Shown: positions 1 to 9,463, numbered from the stretch's first letter. The stretch: DNA of 64,000 nt from Telluria antibiotica (GCF_011682055.1 NZ_JAAQOM010000022.1:55248-119247); one strand, 5' to 3'. The notes: generated by a model not told the origin, from the letters alone. Program-made: numbers and translations.

Positions 1-345
1 GCCCCAGCCGAAGAACGGGATGTACAGGATCTCCTTCTTGAAGACGTACACGAGCGGCCGCTTCATATTCGGCAGCATGAAGATCGTCTCCCACGCCGAC
101 TGGTGCTTCGACAGCAGGATCGCCGGCTGGGCCGGCAGGTTCTCGTAGCCTTTCACCTGGTAGCGGATGCCGCAGATGACGCGGGCGCACCAGATGATGA
201 AGACGTTCCAGCGCGACGTGACGAAGAAACGGGTCCGGTACGGGAACGGCGCCGCGAGGAAGCAGACGCAGGCCCAGACGACCGTGGCGACCGTCATGAC
301 GATCGCAAAGAACAGGGAACGCAGAAACAGGGCAGCAGTACGCAA
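1..345 (-). CDS. plsC: 1-acyl-sn-glycerol-3-phosphate acyltransferase (PlsC), partial, N-terminal part only
   Basis: The gene runs off the left edge; 115 N-terminal residues are visible. A hydrophobic segment covers about residues 5-30, and KHQSAWE is the acyltransferase block I (HX4D/E type, here ending in E), followed by the family-typical KRPLVYVFKKEILYIPFFGWG region. The enzyme adds the second acyl chain in phosphatidic acid synthesis at the inner membrane. I chose TTG at 345 because GGAG lies about 10 bases upstream and no ATG precedes the membrane segment. It lies 31 bp downstream of gmhB on the same strand, so it is probably the distal gene of the glyQ-glyS-gmhB-plsC operon. Family call is firm; start codon is less so. 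Confidence 0.85.
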   Translation of the reverse strand, partial: MRTAALFLRSLFFAIVMTVATVVWACVCFLAAPFPYRTRFFVTSRWNVFIIWCARVICGIRYQVKGYENLPAQPAILLSKHQSAWETIFMLPNMKRPLVYVFKKEILYIPFFGWG

Positions 346-376
346 AGACGTGGTCTCCAGGGCAGGGGCAGCGCGC

Positions 377-949
377 TCAGGCGCTCGTCGCGGACGCAGC
401 GCTGGGCGCGGCCGTCGTCTTCAGGAAGGCATCGACCATCGCGGCGAGATCGGGGAAGACTTGCGTGCCGGGCGGCAGGCCGCCCGTCGCGTGCGTCTTC
501 TCGCCCTTGCCCGTGAGGACCAGGTAGGGCACGCAGCCGCAGATGAAGCCGGCCTGCAGGTCGCGCAGCGAGTCACCCACCGTCGGCACGCCCTTCAGAC
601 TGAGCTTGAAGCGCTTGCTGATTTCCTCGAACATCCCGGCCTTCGGCTTGCGGCAGTCGCAGTTGTCGATTGCCGCGTGCGGGCAGAAGAAGATCGCATC
701 GATGTCCGCGCCGACCAGCTGCGCGCTCGCGTGCAGTTTCTGGTGGATCGCGTTCAGCGTGGCGATGTCGAACAGCTCGCGCGCGATGCCCGACTGGTTC
801 GACGCAATGACGACGCGGTAGCCGGCCTGGTTCAGGCGCGCGATGGCCTCCAGCGAGCCCGGGATCGGAATCCACTCCGCCGGCGACTTGATGAATTCGG
901 GGGAGTCATGGTTGATGACGCCGTCCCTGTCGAGGATGATCAGCTTCAT
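377..949 (-). CDS. gmhB: D-glycero-beta-D-manno-heptose 1,7-bisphosphate 7-phosphatase
   Basis: 190 aa, the normal GmhB length. The HAD nucleophile motif DRDGVIN is at residues 7-13 (D7, D9), SNQSG near 50-54, and a zinc-binding set C89-H91-C97-C99 in FFCPH...CDCRKPK is diagnostic of the GmhB/histidinol-phosphatase branch. It removes the C7 phosphate of heptose bisphosphate in ADP-heptose synthesis for LPS inner core. It starts 5 bp after the glyS stop and precedes plsC, a common betaproteobacterial order. The Ala/Ser/Thr-rich C-terminal dozen residues look dispensable. Confidence 0.93.
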   Translation of the reverse strand: MKLIILDRDGVINHDSPEFIKSPAEWIPIPGSLEAIARLNQAGYRVVIASNQSGIARELFDIATLNAIHQKLHASAQLVGADIDAIFFCPHAAIDNCDCRKPKAGMFEEISKRFKLSLKGVPTVGDSLRDLQAGFICGCVPYLVLTGKGEKTHATGGLPPGTQVFPDLAAMVDAFLKTTAAPSAASATSA

Positions 950-954
950 TGCGA

Positions 955-3054
955 TTACGCTGCCAGCTTGGAGATGTCGGCCACGCGGTTCATCATGCGG
1001 TGCAGGATGGCCAGCAGGGCCAGGCGGTTGTTACGCAGCGCGACGTCGTCGGCCATCACCATCACGTCGTTGAAGAACGCGTCCACGTTGTCGCGCAGCT
1101 GCGCCAGCGTCTTCAAGGTGCCCGTGAAGTCGCCGCGCTCGAACGCCGCGTCGACCTCGGGCTGCACGCGTTGCACGCTCGCGTACAGCGCCTTCTCGGC
1201 GGCGTCCTGCAGCAGCGCCGCATCGACCTTGCCCGCCTGGGCCAGGGCTTCCTCATTCTTCTTGAGGATGTTGGAGATGCGTTTGTTGGCGGCGGCCAGC
1301 GATGCGGACTCCGGCAGCGCGGCGAACGCCTGCACGGCTTCCAGGCGCTGCACGACGTCGTCCACGCGGTCCGGGTTCTGCGCCAGCACGGCTTCCACTT
1401 CGTTCGGCGCGAAGCCGCGGTCGCGCAGCAGGCCGCGCAGGCGGTCCAGCATGAACGCGGTGACGTCCGCCGTCGGATCCTTGAACGTCGGCATGTAGTC
1501 GAACACGCCGGCGGCATCCTTCAACAGGTCCGACAGCGCGAGCGGCAGGCGTTTCTCGACCAGCATGCGCATCACGCCCAGCGCGTGGCGGCGCAGCGCG
1601 AACGGGTCCTTCTCGCCGGTCGGCTGCAGGCCGATCGACCAGATGCCCACGAGCGTTTCCAGCTTGTCGGCCAGCGCGACGGCGAGACCGGTGTTCGTCG
1701 ACGGCAGCGCGTCGCCCGAAAAGCGGGGCTGGTAGTGCTCGGACGCGGCCAGCGCGACTTCCTCGTGCTCGCCGTCGTTGCGGGCGTAGTACGTGCCCAT
1801 GATGCCTTGCAGTTCGGGGAACTCGCCGACCATGTCGGTCAGCAGGTCGGCCTTCGCCAGCTGTGCGCCGCGTTCGGCCAGCAGCACGTCGTAGCCGAGG
1901 CGGCGCGCGATGGCGCCCGCGAGGCGCGTGACGCGCTGCGTGCGCTCGGCCTGCGTGCCCAGCTTGTTGTGGTAGACGACGTTCGCCAGCAGCGGCAGGC
2001 GCGATTCCAGCGACTTCTTCTTGTCCTGCTCGAAGAAGAACTTGGCGTCCGACAGGCGCGGGCGCACGACGCGCTCGTTGCCGCCGATGATGGCGGACGG
2101 GTCGTCGGTCGCGAGGTTCGAGACGATCAGGAAGCGCGAGCGCAGCTTGCCGTTCGAGTCCGTCAGCGCGAAGTACTTCTGGTTCGTCTGCATCGTCAGG
2201 ATCAGGCATTCCTGCGGCACGGACAGGAACACGTCCTCGAACCGGCATTCGTAGACGACGGGCCATTCGACGAGCGCGGCGACTTCGTCCAGCAGCGATT
2301 CCGGCATCAAGACCTGGTCGGCGCCGGCCTTGGCCAGCAACTGGGTGCGGATCGATTCCTTGCGTTCCTCGGCATTGGCGACGACCTTGCCGAATACCTT
2401 CAGCAATTCGTTGTAGACGTCGGCATGCGGAATGTCGAACGGATGGCCGTTCGACAGGAAGCGGTGGCCCAGCGTGGTGCGGCCCGCGTGGAGGCCCAGC
2501 AGCGACAGCGGCACGATGGTGTCGCCGAAGAGCGCCAGCAGCGAGTGCACGGGGCGCACGAACTGCACGGTGGCGCCGTCCGGGCGCTGGTAGCTCATCA
2601 CTTTCGGGATCGGCAGCTTGGCGACCGTCTCTTCCAGCACGGGTTGCAGGCCGGCGGCGAGCTCGCTGCCCGGTGCCGTGTACGTGTAGAAGAAGCTGTC
2701 GGCCTTGCCGTCCTGCGCGCGTTCCAGGTCGGCGATCTGCAGGTCGGGGAAGCCGAGGGCCGCGAGCTTCTTGGCCAGCGGCGCGGTCGGGTTGCCGTCC
2801 TTGTCGAGGGCGACCGTCACCGGCAGGATTTTTTCGCGGATGGTCTTGTCCGGCGACGTGCCGCGCACGTTCGTGATCGACACGGCCAGGCGGCGCGGCG
2901 TGGCGTACGACGTGACGACGCTGTCGGCGCCGAGGAAGTCACGGGCCTTCAGGCCGTTCGCGATGCCGCTGGCGAAAGCGGCGCCCAGTTTCACGAGTGC
3001 TTTCGGCGGCAGTTCTTCGGTCTGCAGTTCGACGAGTAGTGTTTGATTCATCAT
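955..3054 (-). CDS. glyS: glycine--tRNA ligase beta subunit
   Basis: 699 aa; the two-subunit bacterial GlyRS beta chain. It begins MMNQTLLVELQTEELPPKAL, the classic GlyS N-terminus; either Met may start. The beta chain carries the tRNA-binding and HD-like regions and works with GlyQ in an alpha2beta2 enzyme that charges tRNA-Gly. GlyQ lies 20 bp upstream on the same strand, and gmhB follows after 5 bp. Length and full-length similarity to the family show no truncation. Confidence 0.97.
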   Translation of the reverse strand: MMNQTLLVELQTEELPPKALVKLGAAFASGIANGLKARDFLGADSVVTSYATPRRLAVSITNVRGTSPDKTIREKILPVTVALDKDGNPTAPLAKKLAALGFPDLQIADLERAQDGKADSFFYTYTAPGSELAAGLQPVLEETVAKLPIPKVMSYQRPDGATVQFVRPVHSLLALFGDTIVPLSLLGLHAGRTTLGHRFLSNGHPFDIPHADVYNELLKVFGKVVANAEERKESIRTQLLAKAGADQVLMPESLLDEVAALVEWPVVYECRFEDVFLSVPQECLILTMQTNQKYFALTDSNGKLRSRFLIVSNLATDDPSAIIGGNERVVRPRLSDAKFFFEQDKKKSLESRLPLLANVVYHNKLGTQAERTQRVTRLAGAIARRLGYDVLLAERGAQLAKADLLTDMVGEFPELQGIMGTYYARNDGEHEEVALAASEHYQPRFSGDALPSTNTGLAVALADKLETLVGIWSIGLQPTGEKDPFALRRHALGVMRMLVEKRLPLALSDLLKDAAGVFDYMPTFKDPTADVTAFMLDRLRGLLRDRGFAPNEVEAVLAQNPDRVDDVVQRLEAVQAFAALPESASLAAANKRISNILKKNEEALAQAGKVDAALLQDAAEKALYASVQRVQPEVDAAFERGDFTGTLKTLAQLRDNVDAFFNDVMVMADDVALRNNRLALLAILHRMMNRVADISKLAA

Positions 3055-3074
3055 GTATGTCTTCTATTCTGGAC

Positions 3075-3998
3075 TCAGGCAGCGGCTCTTGCGTCGTCAG
3101 CGGCCTTCGGCAGCATCGGGAAGCCCAGCTTCTCGCGCGAATCGTAATAGGCCTGGGCGACGAGGCGCGACAGGGTGCGCACTCGGCCGATGTAGGCGGC
3201 GCGCTCGGTGACGGAGATGGCGCCGCGCGCGTCCAGCAGGTTGAAGCTGTGCGAGGCCTTCATGATCTGCTCGTAAGCGGGCAGGGTGAGCGCCAGCTCG
3301 ATTAGCCGCTTGGCCTCGCTCTCGTGGTTCGCGAAGGCCTGGAACAGCAGGTCCGTGTTCGAGTGCTCGAAGTTGTACGTGGACTGCTCGACTTCGTTCT
3401 GGTGGAAGACGTCGCCGTAGCTCAGCGTTTTCTTTTCACCGTTCTCTTCCCACTCCGTCCACACGAGGTCATAGACGTTCTCGACGCCCTGCAGGTACAT
3501 CGCCAGGCGCTCGATGCCGTACGTGATCTCGCCCAGCACGGGCTTGCAATCGAGGCCGCCGACCTGCTGGAAATACGTGAACTGGGTGACTTCCATGCCG
3601 TTCAGCCAGACTTCCCAGCCGAGGCCCCAGGCGCCCAAGGTCGGGCTTTCCCAGTCGTCCTCGACGAAGCGGACATCGTTCTTCTTCAGGTCCAGGCCCA
3701 GCGCTTCCAGCGAACCGAGGTACAGGTCGAGGATGTTTTCCGGCGCCGGCTTCAGCACGACCTGGTACTGGTAGTAGTGCTGCAGGCGGTTCGGGTTCTC
3801 GCCGTAGCGGCCATCCTTCGGGCGGCGCGACGGCTGCACGTAGGCGGCGCGCCAGGGTTCCGGTCCGATCGCGCGCAGGAAGGTACCGGTGTGGAACGTG
3901 CCCGCGCCGACTTCCATGTCGTACGGCTGGAGCAGGGCGCAACCCTGCTTGTCCCAGTAGGTTTGCAGAGTCAGGATGATTTGTTGGAATGTGAGCAT
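3075..3998 (-). CDS. glyQ: glycine--tRNA ligase alpha subunit
   Basis: 307 aa. MLTFQQIILTLQTYWDKQGC is the invariant GlyQ start, so I placed the start at 3998, although the open frame extends 20 codons upstream (that extension is Arg/Ala-rich and unlike the family). The alpha subunit holds the class II catalytic core that makes glycyl-adenylate: QPYDMEVGAGTFHT, YVQPSRRPKDGRYGENPNR and the ThreeQ-like GLDCKP...ITYGIERL segments are present. It is first of the glyQ-glyS pair. The Ala-rich C-terminus is ordinary. Confidence 0.97.
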   Translation of the reverse strand: MLTFQQIILTLQTYWDKQGCALLQPYDMEVGAGTFHTGTFLRAIGPEPWRAAYVQPSRRPKDGRYGENPNRLQHYYQYQVVLKPAPENILDLYLGSLEALGLDLKKNDVRFVEDDWESPTLGAWGLGWEVWLNGMEVTQFTYFQQVGGLDCKPVLGEITYGIERLAMYLQGVENVYDLVWTEWEENGEKKTLSYGDVFHQNEVEQSTYNFEHSNTDLLFQAFANHESEAKRLIELALTLPAYEQIMKASHSFNLLDARGAISVTERAAYIGRVRTLSRLVAQAYYDSREKLGFPMLPKAADDARAAA

Positions 3999-4124
3999 AG
4001 TATCGGCTGTGTGCTGGCGGCTTGGCGCCGAGGCTTCGCGCGCACGGGGCGCGAACACGGTGAGTTTGCTAAAACACCAATTCTAGCGTTTTTTGCTGGT
4101 TGGCTTGAAGTGAATCGTTATTTA

Positions 4125-5702
4125 TTATCCGGTCGTCTGCCGCCGCCGTCCCGCGAACCAGGCCCCCGCCAGCAACAGGGCACCCAGTCCCAGGAACAGC
4201 AGGTTGCCGAAGCGGACGTACGGCGTGCTGCCGGCCATGCCCTGCACCGTCGCCGCCAGGGTGCCCTGGCTGTAGAACGGCAGCAGCGCCGTGACGTTGC
4301 CGCGGCCGTCGATGACGGCGGTGGCGCCGTTGTTCGTCGCGCGCAGCATCGGCCGGCCCGTCTCCAGCGTGCGCATGCGCGAGATCTGCAGGTGCTGCGG
4401 GATCGCGACCGATTCGCCGTACCACGCGAGGTTCGACACGTTCAGCAGCACGGTGGCGGGACGCGCCTCCTCGCGCAGGTTGCGCGCGATCTCTTCGCCG
4501 AACACGTCTTCGTAGCAGACGTTCGGCAGCACCAGCTGGTCGCGCACGGCGAACGGCGCCTGTACGGCGGGCCCGCGCGTGAAATCGCCCAGCGGGATGT
4601 TCATCAGGTCCGTGAACCAGCGGAAGCCCGTCGGGATGAATTCCCCGAACGGCACCAGGTGCTGCTTGTCGTAGCGGTAGGTTTGTCCCTGCGGGCCGAT
4701 GCCGGCCACGCTGTTCGCGTACACCGTCATGCTGTCGGCCAGCGGGATGCCGAACAGGTAGGCGCTGCCCGTGCGCGCCGCGTAGTCGCGGAACGCCTGC
4801 AGGTAGTCCGGCGGCAGCTGGTTCGGGAACACGGGGACGGCCGTCTCCGGCGCGGCGATCAGGTCGGCCGGCGCGGCCGTCATCATGGCGCGGTAGCGCG
4901 CGAGGATGTCGCCCAGGTGTTCGGCGCTGAATTTCTCGTCCTGGCGGATGTTCCCCTGCACGAGGCGCACGGTGAGCGGTTTGCCGGCAGGTGCCGTCCA
5001 CGCGACGTGAGTCAGGCCCCAGCCGGCCAGCAGCAGCGCCGCGAACAGGCCCATAGCGGGTAGCTTGCGGCGCTGGGTCAGCATCACGATGCACGCCGAG
5101 CACACGCCCACCAGCACGCCGATGCCGTACACGCCGACGATGGGCGCGAAGCCGGAGAGGGGCGCCGTCACGTGCGCATAGCCGGATGCGGCCCAGGGAA
5201 ACCCGGTAAAGACCCAGCCGCGCATCCATTCCGATACGCCCCAGCAGACAGGGAACACGAGCAGCAGGAAGGCGGCGACCGGCAGCGACCAGCGCTTGCG
5301 CAGCCAGGACGACACGCCCGCGGCGAACGCGCCGAACAGGCCCATGTACAGGCCCAGCAGCGCGATGGCGATGGCGGACAGCACGGCCGGCAGGCCGCCG
5401 AAGCGGTTCAACGCGATGTACAGCCAGTGCATGCCGGCCACGGACCAGCCGAAGCCGAATGCCCAGCCGAGGAACACGGCGCGGCGGGTCGAGCTGCCCA
5501 TGCCGACCTGGTAGAACAGGTAGGCGAGCGCCACGAACTGGATCGGCCACCAGCCGAACGGTTCGAACGAGAACAGGCTGCAAGCGCCCGCGAGGGCGGC
5601 GACGAGGAGGCCGGCGATACTCGGCCGCGTGCCGCGCAGCGCGGGATCGGGCGCCACGGCGGGCTTGCGGCGGCGCCGCAGGTTCAGGCTGGAGTCGAGC
5701 AA
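4125..5702 (-). CDS. lnt: apolipoprotein N-acyltransferase
   Basis: 525 aa inner-membrane enzyme that N-acylates the lipoprotein cysteine after signal peptidase II. A hydrophobic N-terminal half with about six membrane spans (residues 30-230) is followed by a periplasmic nitrilase domain. The catalytic triad is visible: E286 in AAPETAVP, K346 in RYDKQHLVPFGEF and C396 in NVCYEDVFGEE, equivalent to E. coli E267/K335/C387. It starts 13 bp after the corC stop on the same strand, as in most proteobacteria. The last transmembrane segment (about 495-517) is present, so the protein is complete. Confidence 0.97.
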   Translation of the reverse strand: MLDSSLNLRRRRKPAVAPDPALRGTRPSIAGLLVAALAGACSLFSFEPFGWWPIQFVALAYLFYQVGMGSSTRRAVFLGWAFGFGWSVAGMHWLYIALNRFGGLPAVLSAIAIALLGLYMGLFGAFAAGVSSWLRKRWSLPVAAFLLLVFPVCWGVSEWMRGWVFTGFPWAASGYAHVTAPLSGFAPIVGVYGIGVLVGVCSACIVMLTQRRKLPAMGLFAALLLAGWGLTHVAWTAPAGKPLTVRLVQGNIRQDEKFSAEHLGDILARYRAMMTAAPADLIAAPETAVPVFPNQLPPDYLQAFRDYAARTGSAYLFGIPLADSMTVYANSVAGIGPQGQTYRYDKQHLVPFGEFIPTGFRWFTDLMNIPLGDFTRGPAVQAPFAVRDQLVLPNVCYEDVFGEEIARNLREEARPATVLLNVSNLAWYGESVAIPQHLQISRMRTLETGRPMLRATNNGATAVIDGRGNVTALLPFYSQGTLAATVQGMAGSTPYVRFGNLLFLGLGALLLAGAWFAGRRRQTTG

Positions 5703-5715
5703 TGCGGGACCTGCG

Positions 5716-6627
5716 TCAGTCGTGATCGTCGTCGTTGGCGGGGAGTTTTTCGACCAGCAGCACGTGGATCTGGCGCGCGTCGGCGCGCAGCACCTCGAAG
5801 CGCAGGTTCTCGAGGTCGAACACCTCGCCCTTGTGCGGCATGCGGCCCAGGTGGCTGGCGACGAGGCCGCCGATGGTGTCGACGTCGTCCTCTGGCAGGT
5901 CGACGCCGATCTCTTCGTTGAACTGCTCGATCTCCGTCAGCGCCTTCACGCGCCAGCGGGGGCCGATCTGGCCTTCCTTGATCGAGAGGATGTTGTCCTC
6001 TTCCTCGTCGAAGTCGTATTCGTCCTCGATGTCGCCGACGATCTGTTCCAGCACGTCCTCGATGGTGATCAGGCCGGCCACGCCGCTGTACTCGTCGACG
6101 ACGATGGCCATGTGGTTGTGGTTCGCGCGGAAGTCGCGCAGGAGGACGTTCAGGCGCTTCGATTCGGGGATGAAGATCGCCGGGCGCAGCATGTCGCGCA
6201 CGTCGAACGATTCTTCCGCGTAGTAGCGCAGCAAATCCTTGGCGAGCAGGATGCCGACCACCTTGTCGCGCTCGCCCTCGATGGCGGGAAAGCGCGAGTG
6301 AGCCGTCTCCAGCACGATCGGCAGCCATTCCTCGATGGGCTTCGTGATGTCGATCACGTCCATCTGGGAGCGCGGGATCATGATGTCGCGCACCGACAGG
6401 TCGGACACCTGGAATACGCCCTCGATCATGGACAGGGCGTCGGCGTCGATGAGGTTGCGTTCGTGGGCGTCGTGCAGAACTTCCAGCAGTTCGGCGCGGT
6501 TTTCGGGCTCAGGGGAAATCAGTGCGGTCAACCGTTCGAACAGCGACCGGTGGGTTTTGCCGTCCGAACGGACGTCAGCAGGGTGCTCGGGCATAGTTGG
6601 CGTGAAGCCGTTGTTGCGATGGGCCAT
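5716..6627 (-). CDS. corC: HlyC/CorC family protein with paired CBS domains (CorC/YbeX)
   Basis: About 303 aa. Strong landmarks are LLERLTALISPEPENRAEL-like (here SLFERLTALISPEPENRAEL), VRDIMIPRSQMDVID (first CBS), VVGILLAKDLLRYY (second CBS), and a C-terminal CorC_HlyC domain (GPRWRVKALTEIEQFNEEIG). The soluble protein is linked to Mg/Co handling and, by conserved linkage to ybeY and lnt, to ribosome/envelope upkeep. Three Met codons compete for the start (6669, 6627, 6594); none has a strong ribosome-binding site. I picked 6627, MAHRNNGFTP, as a compromise. It sits directly upstream of lnt. Confidence 0.9.
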   Translation of the reverse strand: MAHRNNGFTPTMPEHPADVRSDGKTHRSLFERLTALISPEPENRAELLEVLHDAHERNLIDADALSMIEGVFQVSDLSVRDIMIPRSQMDVIDITKPIEEWLPIVLETAHSRFPAIEGERDKVVGILLAKDLLRYYAEESFDVRDMLRPAIFIPESKRLNVLLRDFRANHNHMAIVVDEYSGVAGLITIEDVLEQIVGDIEDEYDFDEEEDNILSIKEGQIGPRWRVKALTEIEQFNEEIGVDLPEDDVDTIGGLVASHLGRMPHKGEVFDLENLRFEVLRADARQIHVLLVEKLPANDDDHD

Positions 6628-6746
6628 AGGATACACCAAAAGCCGGAATGCCCGTTTTTTATGCAGCATGCGGCCCCATGCACGCGTGCGCCATTGACCC
6701 GACTATTCGTCCTATAGTTAGCAATACGCTACGGAAAGGAATCCCC

Positions 6747-7202
6747 ATGCCCGCCTTGAACGTGAACGGCACGTCCACCGACCTCGACATCCCTGACGAC
6801 ATGCCCCTGCTGTGGGCCATCCGCGACGTGCTGGGCCTCACCGGCACCAAATTCGGTTGCGGCGCCGCGCTGTGCGGCGCGTGCACCGTGCACCTGGACG
6901 GCCAGGCGATCCGCTCGTGCGTGACGCCCGTGTCGGCCGCCGCCGGCAAGAAGATCACCACGATCGAGGCGATCGCCAACGACCCGGTCGGCGCGAAAGT
7001 GCAGGACGCGTGGCGCAAGATCGACGTCGTCCAGTGCGGCTACTGCCAGTCGGGCCAGATCATGTCCGCCACCGCGCTGCTGCACGCGACGCCGAAGCCC
7101 GGCGATGCCGACATCGACAACGCCATGGCCGGCAATATCTGCCGCTGCGGCACTTATAACCGCATCCGCAAGGCGATCAAGATCGCCGCAGGCCAGGCAT
7201 GA
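6747..7202 (+). CDS. iorA: (2Fe-2S)-binding small subunit of a molybdenum hydroxylase, IorA type
   Basis: 151 aa. Eight cysteines place both 2Fe-2S clusters: C38-C43-C46-C58 (plant ferredoxin type, in GCGAALCGAC) and C97-C100-C132-C134 (QCGYCQSGQ and CRCGTY). It passes electrons from the molybdenum subunit encoded by the next gene. No signal peptide is seen. The start is ATG at 6747 with GGAAAGGA upstream; an in-frame ATG at 6648 lies beyond it but reads through the divergent promoter region. ATGA overlap with the next frame suggests translational coupling. The pair stands between ybeY and corC on the opposite strand. Substrate cannot be read from sequence; isoquinoline or another N-heterocycle/aldehyde is possible. 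Confidence 0.92.
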   Translation: MPALNVNGTSTDLDIPDDMPLLWAIRDVLGLTGTKFGCGAALCGACTVHLDGQAIRSCVTPVSAAAGKKITTIEAIANDPVGAKVQDAWRKIDVVQCGYCQSGQIMSATALLHATPKPGDADIDNAMAGNICRCGTYNRIRKAIKIAAGQA

Positions 7203-7216
7203 AAGGGAACGAACGC

Positions 7217-9463
7217 ATGGACCAGATCACGAACGAACCTGTATCCAACACGCGCCGTCAGTTGCTGAAAGCGGGCGCCGTCGGCGGGGGCGGCCTGCTG
7301 TTCGGCTTCTCGCTGTTCGGCTGCACGAAACAGGGACAGGCGCCGGCCGGCGACCGCAAGGAACCGCCGTCCGAAAAAGCGGTCGGCCAGGCGTCGACGG
7401 CGATGACGAACGAGGCGCCGGGCCTCGCGCACGACGCCTTCATCCGCGTCGACCGCGACGGCATCGTCACGCTCGTCATCCACAAGGTCGAGATGGGACA
7501 GGGCACGTTCACGTCGCTGCCGATGCTGCTCGCGGAGGAACTCGGTGCGGACCTGTCGAAAGTGAAGCTGGAGCAGGCGCCCGCGAATAATGCGCTGTAT
7601 GCCGACGCGCTGCTGGGCGGCCAGGTGACGGGCGGCTCGACGTCGATCCGGTCCACGTTCAAGCCGCTGCGCGAGGCAGGCGCCAAGGTGCGCACGGTGC
7701 TCGTGCAGGCCGCGGCCAAGAGTTGGAACGTCGATCCGGGCGAAGTCAAAGTCGTCGCGGGGACGCTCCGCCACGAGGCGTCGAACCGGTCCGTCCATTT
7801 CGGCCAGGTCGCGGACGCGGCGTCGCAGCTGAAGTTTCCGGCCGAGGTCAAACTGAAGGACGCGTCGCAGTTCGCGCTCGTCGGCAAGCCGGTCAAGCGC
7901 CTGGATTCGCCGGCGAAGGTCAACGGCTCCGCGCAGTTCGGCATCGACGCCCGCCTGCCGAACATGGGGATCGCGGCCGTCGCGGCATCGCCGGTCCTCG
8001 GCGGCAAGGTCGCAGCGGTCGACGAGCAGAAGGCGATGGCCGTCAAAGGTGTGCGCCAGGTGCTGCGCATCGAGGGCGCCGTCGCGGTCGTGGCCGACCA
8101 CTTCTGGGCCGCGAAGCAGGGCCTGGCGGCCGCCGCGCCGCGCTTCGACGACGGTCCCAATGCGAACGTCAGCCTCGCTGGCATCGTCGCGGACATGATG
8201 AAGGTGTCGCAGAACGCGGGCGCCGTCGCGACCAATAAAGGCGACGCGCTGAAGGCGCTGGACGCGGGGCCGGGCCGGCGCATCGACGTTATCTACGAGG
8301 TGCCGTTCCTCGCGCACGCGACGATGGAACCGATGAATTGCACGGTCGACTTGAAGCCGGACGGCTGCGACATCTGGGTCGGCACGCAGGTGCCCGCGCT
8401 CGCGCAGGGCGCGGCCGCGAAGATCACGGGGCTGCCGCTGGAGAAGGTCCGCGTGCACAACCACTACATCGGCGGCGGCTTCGGTCGCCGGCTCGAAGTG
8501 GACAACGTGATCCAGGCCGTGGAATTCGCCAAGCTGGCCAAGGGCCCGATCAAGATCATCTGGACGCGCGAGGAAGACATCCAGCACGACATGTATCGCC
8601 CCTACTACGTCGACCGCATGTCGGCCCGCATCGACGACAAGGGCATGCCGGTGGCGTGGTTCCACCGCGTGACGGGATCGTCGATCATGGCGCGCTTCGC
8701 GCCGCCGATGGTCAAGAACGGCGTCGATCCGGACGCGGTGGAAGCGGCGGCCGACCTGCAGTATTCGATTCCCGCCGTCCGCGTGGAGTACGTGCGCCAC
8801 GAACCGCCGGGCCTCGCGACGGCGTTCTGGCGCGGCGTCGGTCCCACGCACAACGTGTTCGTCGTCGAGAGTTTCATCGACGAGCTGGCGTATGCGAGCA
8901 AGGCCGATCCCGTCGCGTTCCGCCGCTCGCTGCTGCAGAAATCGCCGCGCACCCTGGCCGTGCTGAACCTGGCGGCTGAGAAGGCCGGGTGGGGCAAACC
9001 GCTGAAGCCTGTCGCGGGGCGCAAGCTGGGCCGCGGCGTGTCCACGCAGTTCGCGTTCGGCAGCTACATGGCGCAGGTGGCGGAGGTGTCCGTGGGCCCC
9101 GACGGCGACGTGCGCCTGCACCGCGTCGTGTGCGCGGTGGACTGCGGCCAGAACGTCAATCCGGACACCATCGTCGCGCAGATGGAAGGCGGCATCATCT
9201 TCGGCGCCAGCGCGGCGCTGTGGGACGAGGTGACGGTGGAGAAGGGGCGGGTGCAGCAGATGAACTTCTCCGACTACCGCGTGATGCGCATGCCGGAGTC
9301 GCCCGCCGTCGAGGTCTACATCGTGAACAGCCACGACGATCCGGGCGGCATCGGCGAGCCGGGAACGGCAGGGATCGGGCCGGCGCTGGCGAATGCCGTG
9401 TTTGCGGCGACCGGAAAGCGAATCCGCAAATTGCCGATCGGGGAGCAGTTGAAGAAAGCGTAG
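7217..9463 (+). CDS. iorB: molybdopterin-cytosine-dinucleotide hydroxylase large subunit, IorB type, Tat-exported
   Basis: 748 aa from ATG 7217 (AAAGGGA upstream; an ATG at 7199 overlaps the iorA stop and is an alternative). The N-terminus has a twin-arginine motif TRRQLLK (R13, R14), a hydrophobic stretch, and then LFGC with C36, so it is probably exported folded by Tat and possibly lipidated. The rest is the xanthine-oxidase-like MoCo fold: GHRH-type Gly-rich blocks such as IGGGFGRRLEVD, ATAFWRGVGPTHN, and a terminal GIGEPGTAGIGPALANA carrying the conserved active-site Glu. No flavin subunit or XdhC-like chaperone lies nearby; these enzymes often use a cytochrome c acceptor. The TAG stop is supplied by the adjoining repeat. 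Confidence 0.9.
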   Translation: MDQITNEPVSNTRRQLLKAGAVGGGGLLFGFSLFGCTKQGQAPAGDRKEPPSEKAVGQASTAMTNEAPGLAHDAFIRVDRDGIVTLVIHKVEMGQGTFTSLPMLLAEELGADLSKVKLEQAPANNALYADALLGGQVTGGSTSIRSTFKPLREAGAKVRTVLVQAAAKSWNVDPGEVKVVAGTLRHEASNRSVHFGQVADAASQLKFPAEVKLKDASQFALVGKPVKRLDSPAKVNGSAQFGIDARLPNMGIAAVAASPVLGGKVAAVDEQKAMAVKGVRQVLRIEGAVAVVADHFWAAKQGLAAAAPRFDDGPNANVSLAGIVADMMKVSQNAGAVATNKGDALKALDAGPGRRIDVIYEVPFLAHATMEPMNCTVDLKPDGCDIWVGTQVPALAQGAAAKITGLPLEKVRVHNHYIGGGFGRRLEVDNVIQAVEFAKLAKGPIKIIWTREEDIQHDMYRPYYVDRMSARIDDKGMPVAWFHRVTGSSIMARFAPPMVKNGVDPDAVEAAADLQYSIPAVRVEYVRHEPPGLATAFWRGVGPTHNVFVVESFIDELAYASKADPVAFRRSLLQKSPRTLAVLNLAAEKAGWGKPLKPVAGRKLGRGVSTQFAFGSYMAQVAEVSVGPDGDVRLHRVVCAVDCGQNVNPDTIVAQMEGGIIFGASAALWDEVTVEKGRVQQMNFSDYRVMRMPESPAVEVYIVNSHDDPGGIGEPGTAGIGPALANAVFAATGKRIRKLPIGEQLKKA

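Noticed and set aside
949..3039. Long plus-strand frame opposite glyS
   Set aside because: Antisense shadow of glyS; composition (Arg, Gln, His, Val) is that of an antisense GC-rich frame and there is no ribosome-binding site.
6694..6718. TTGACC and TATAGT upstream of iorA considered as a promoter
   Set aside because: The 13-bp spacer is too short for sigma-70; a promoter must be near but this pairing is not supported.
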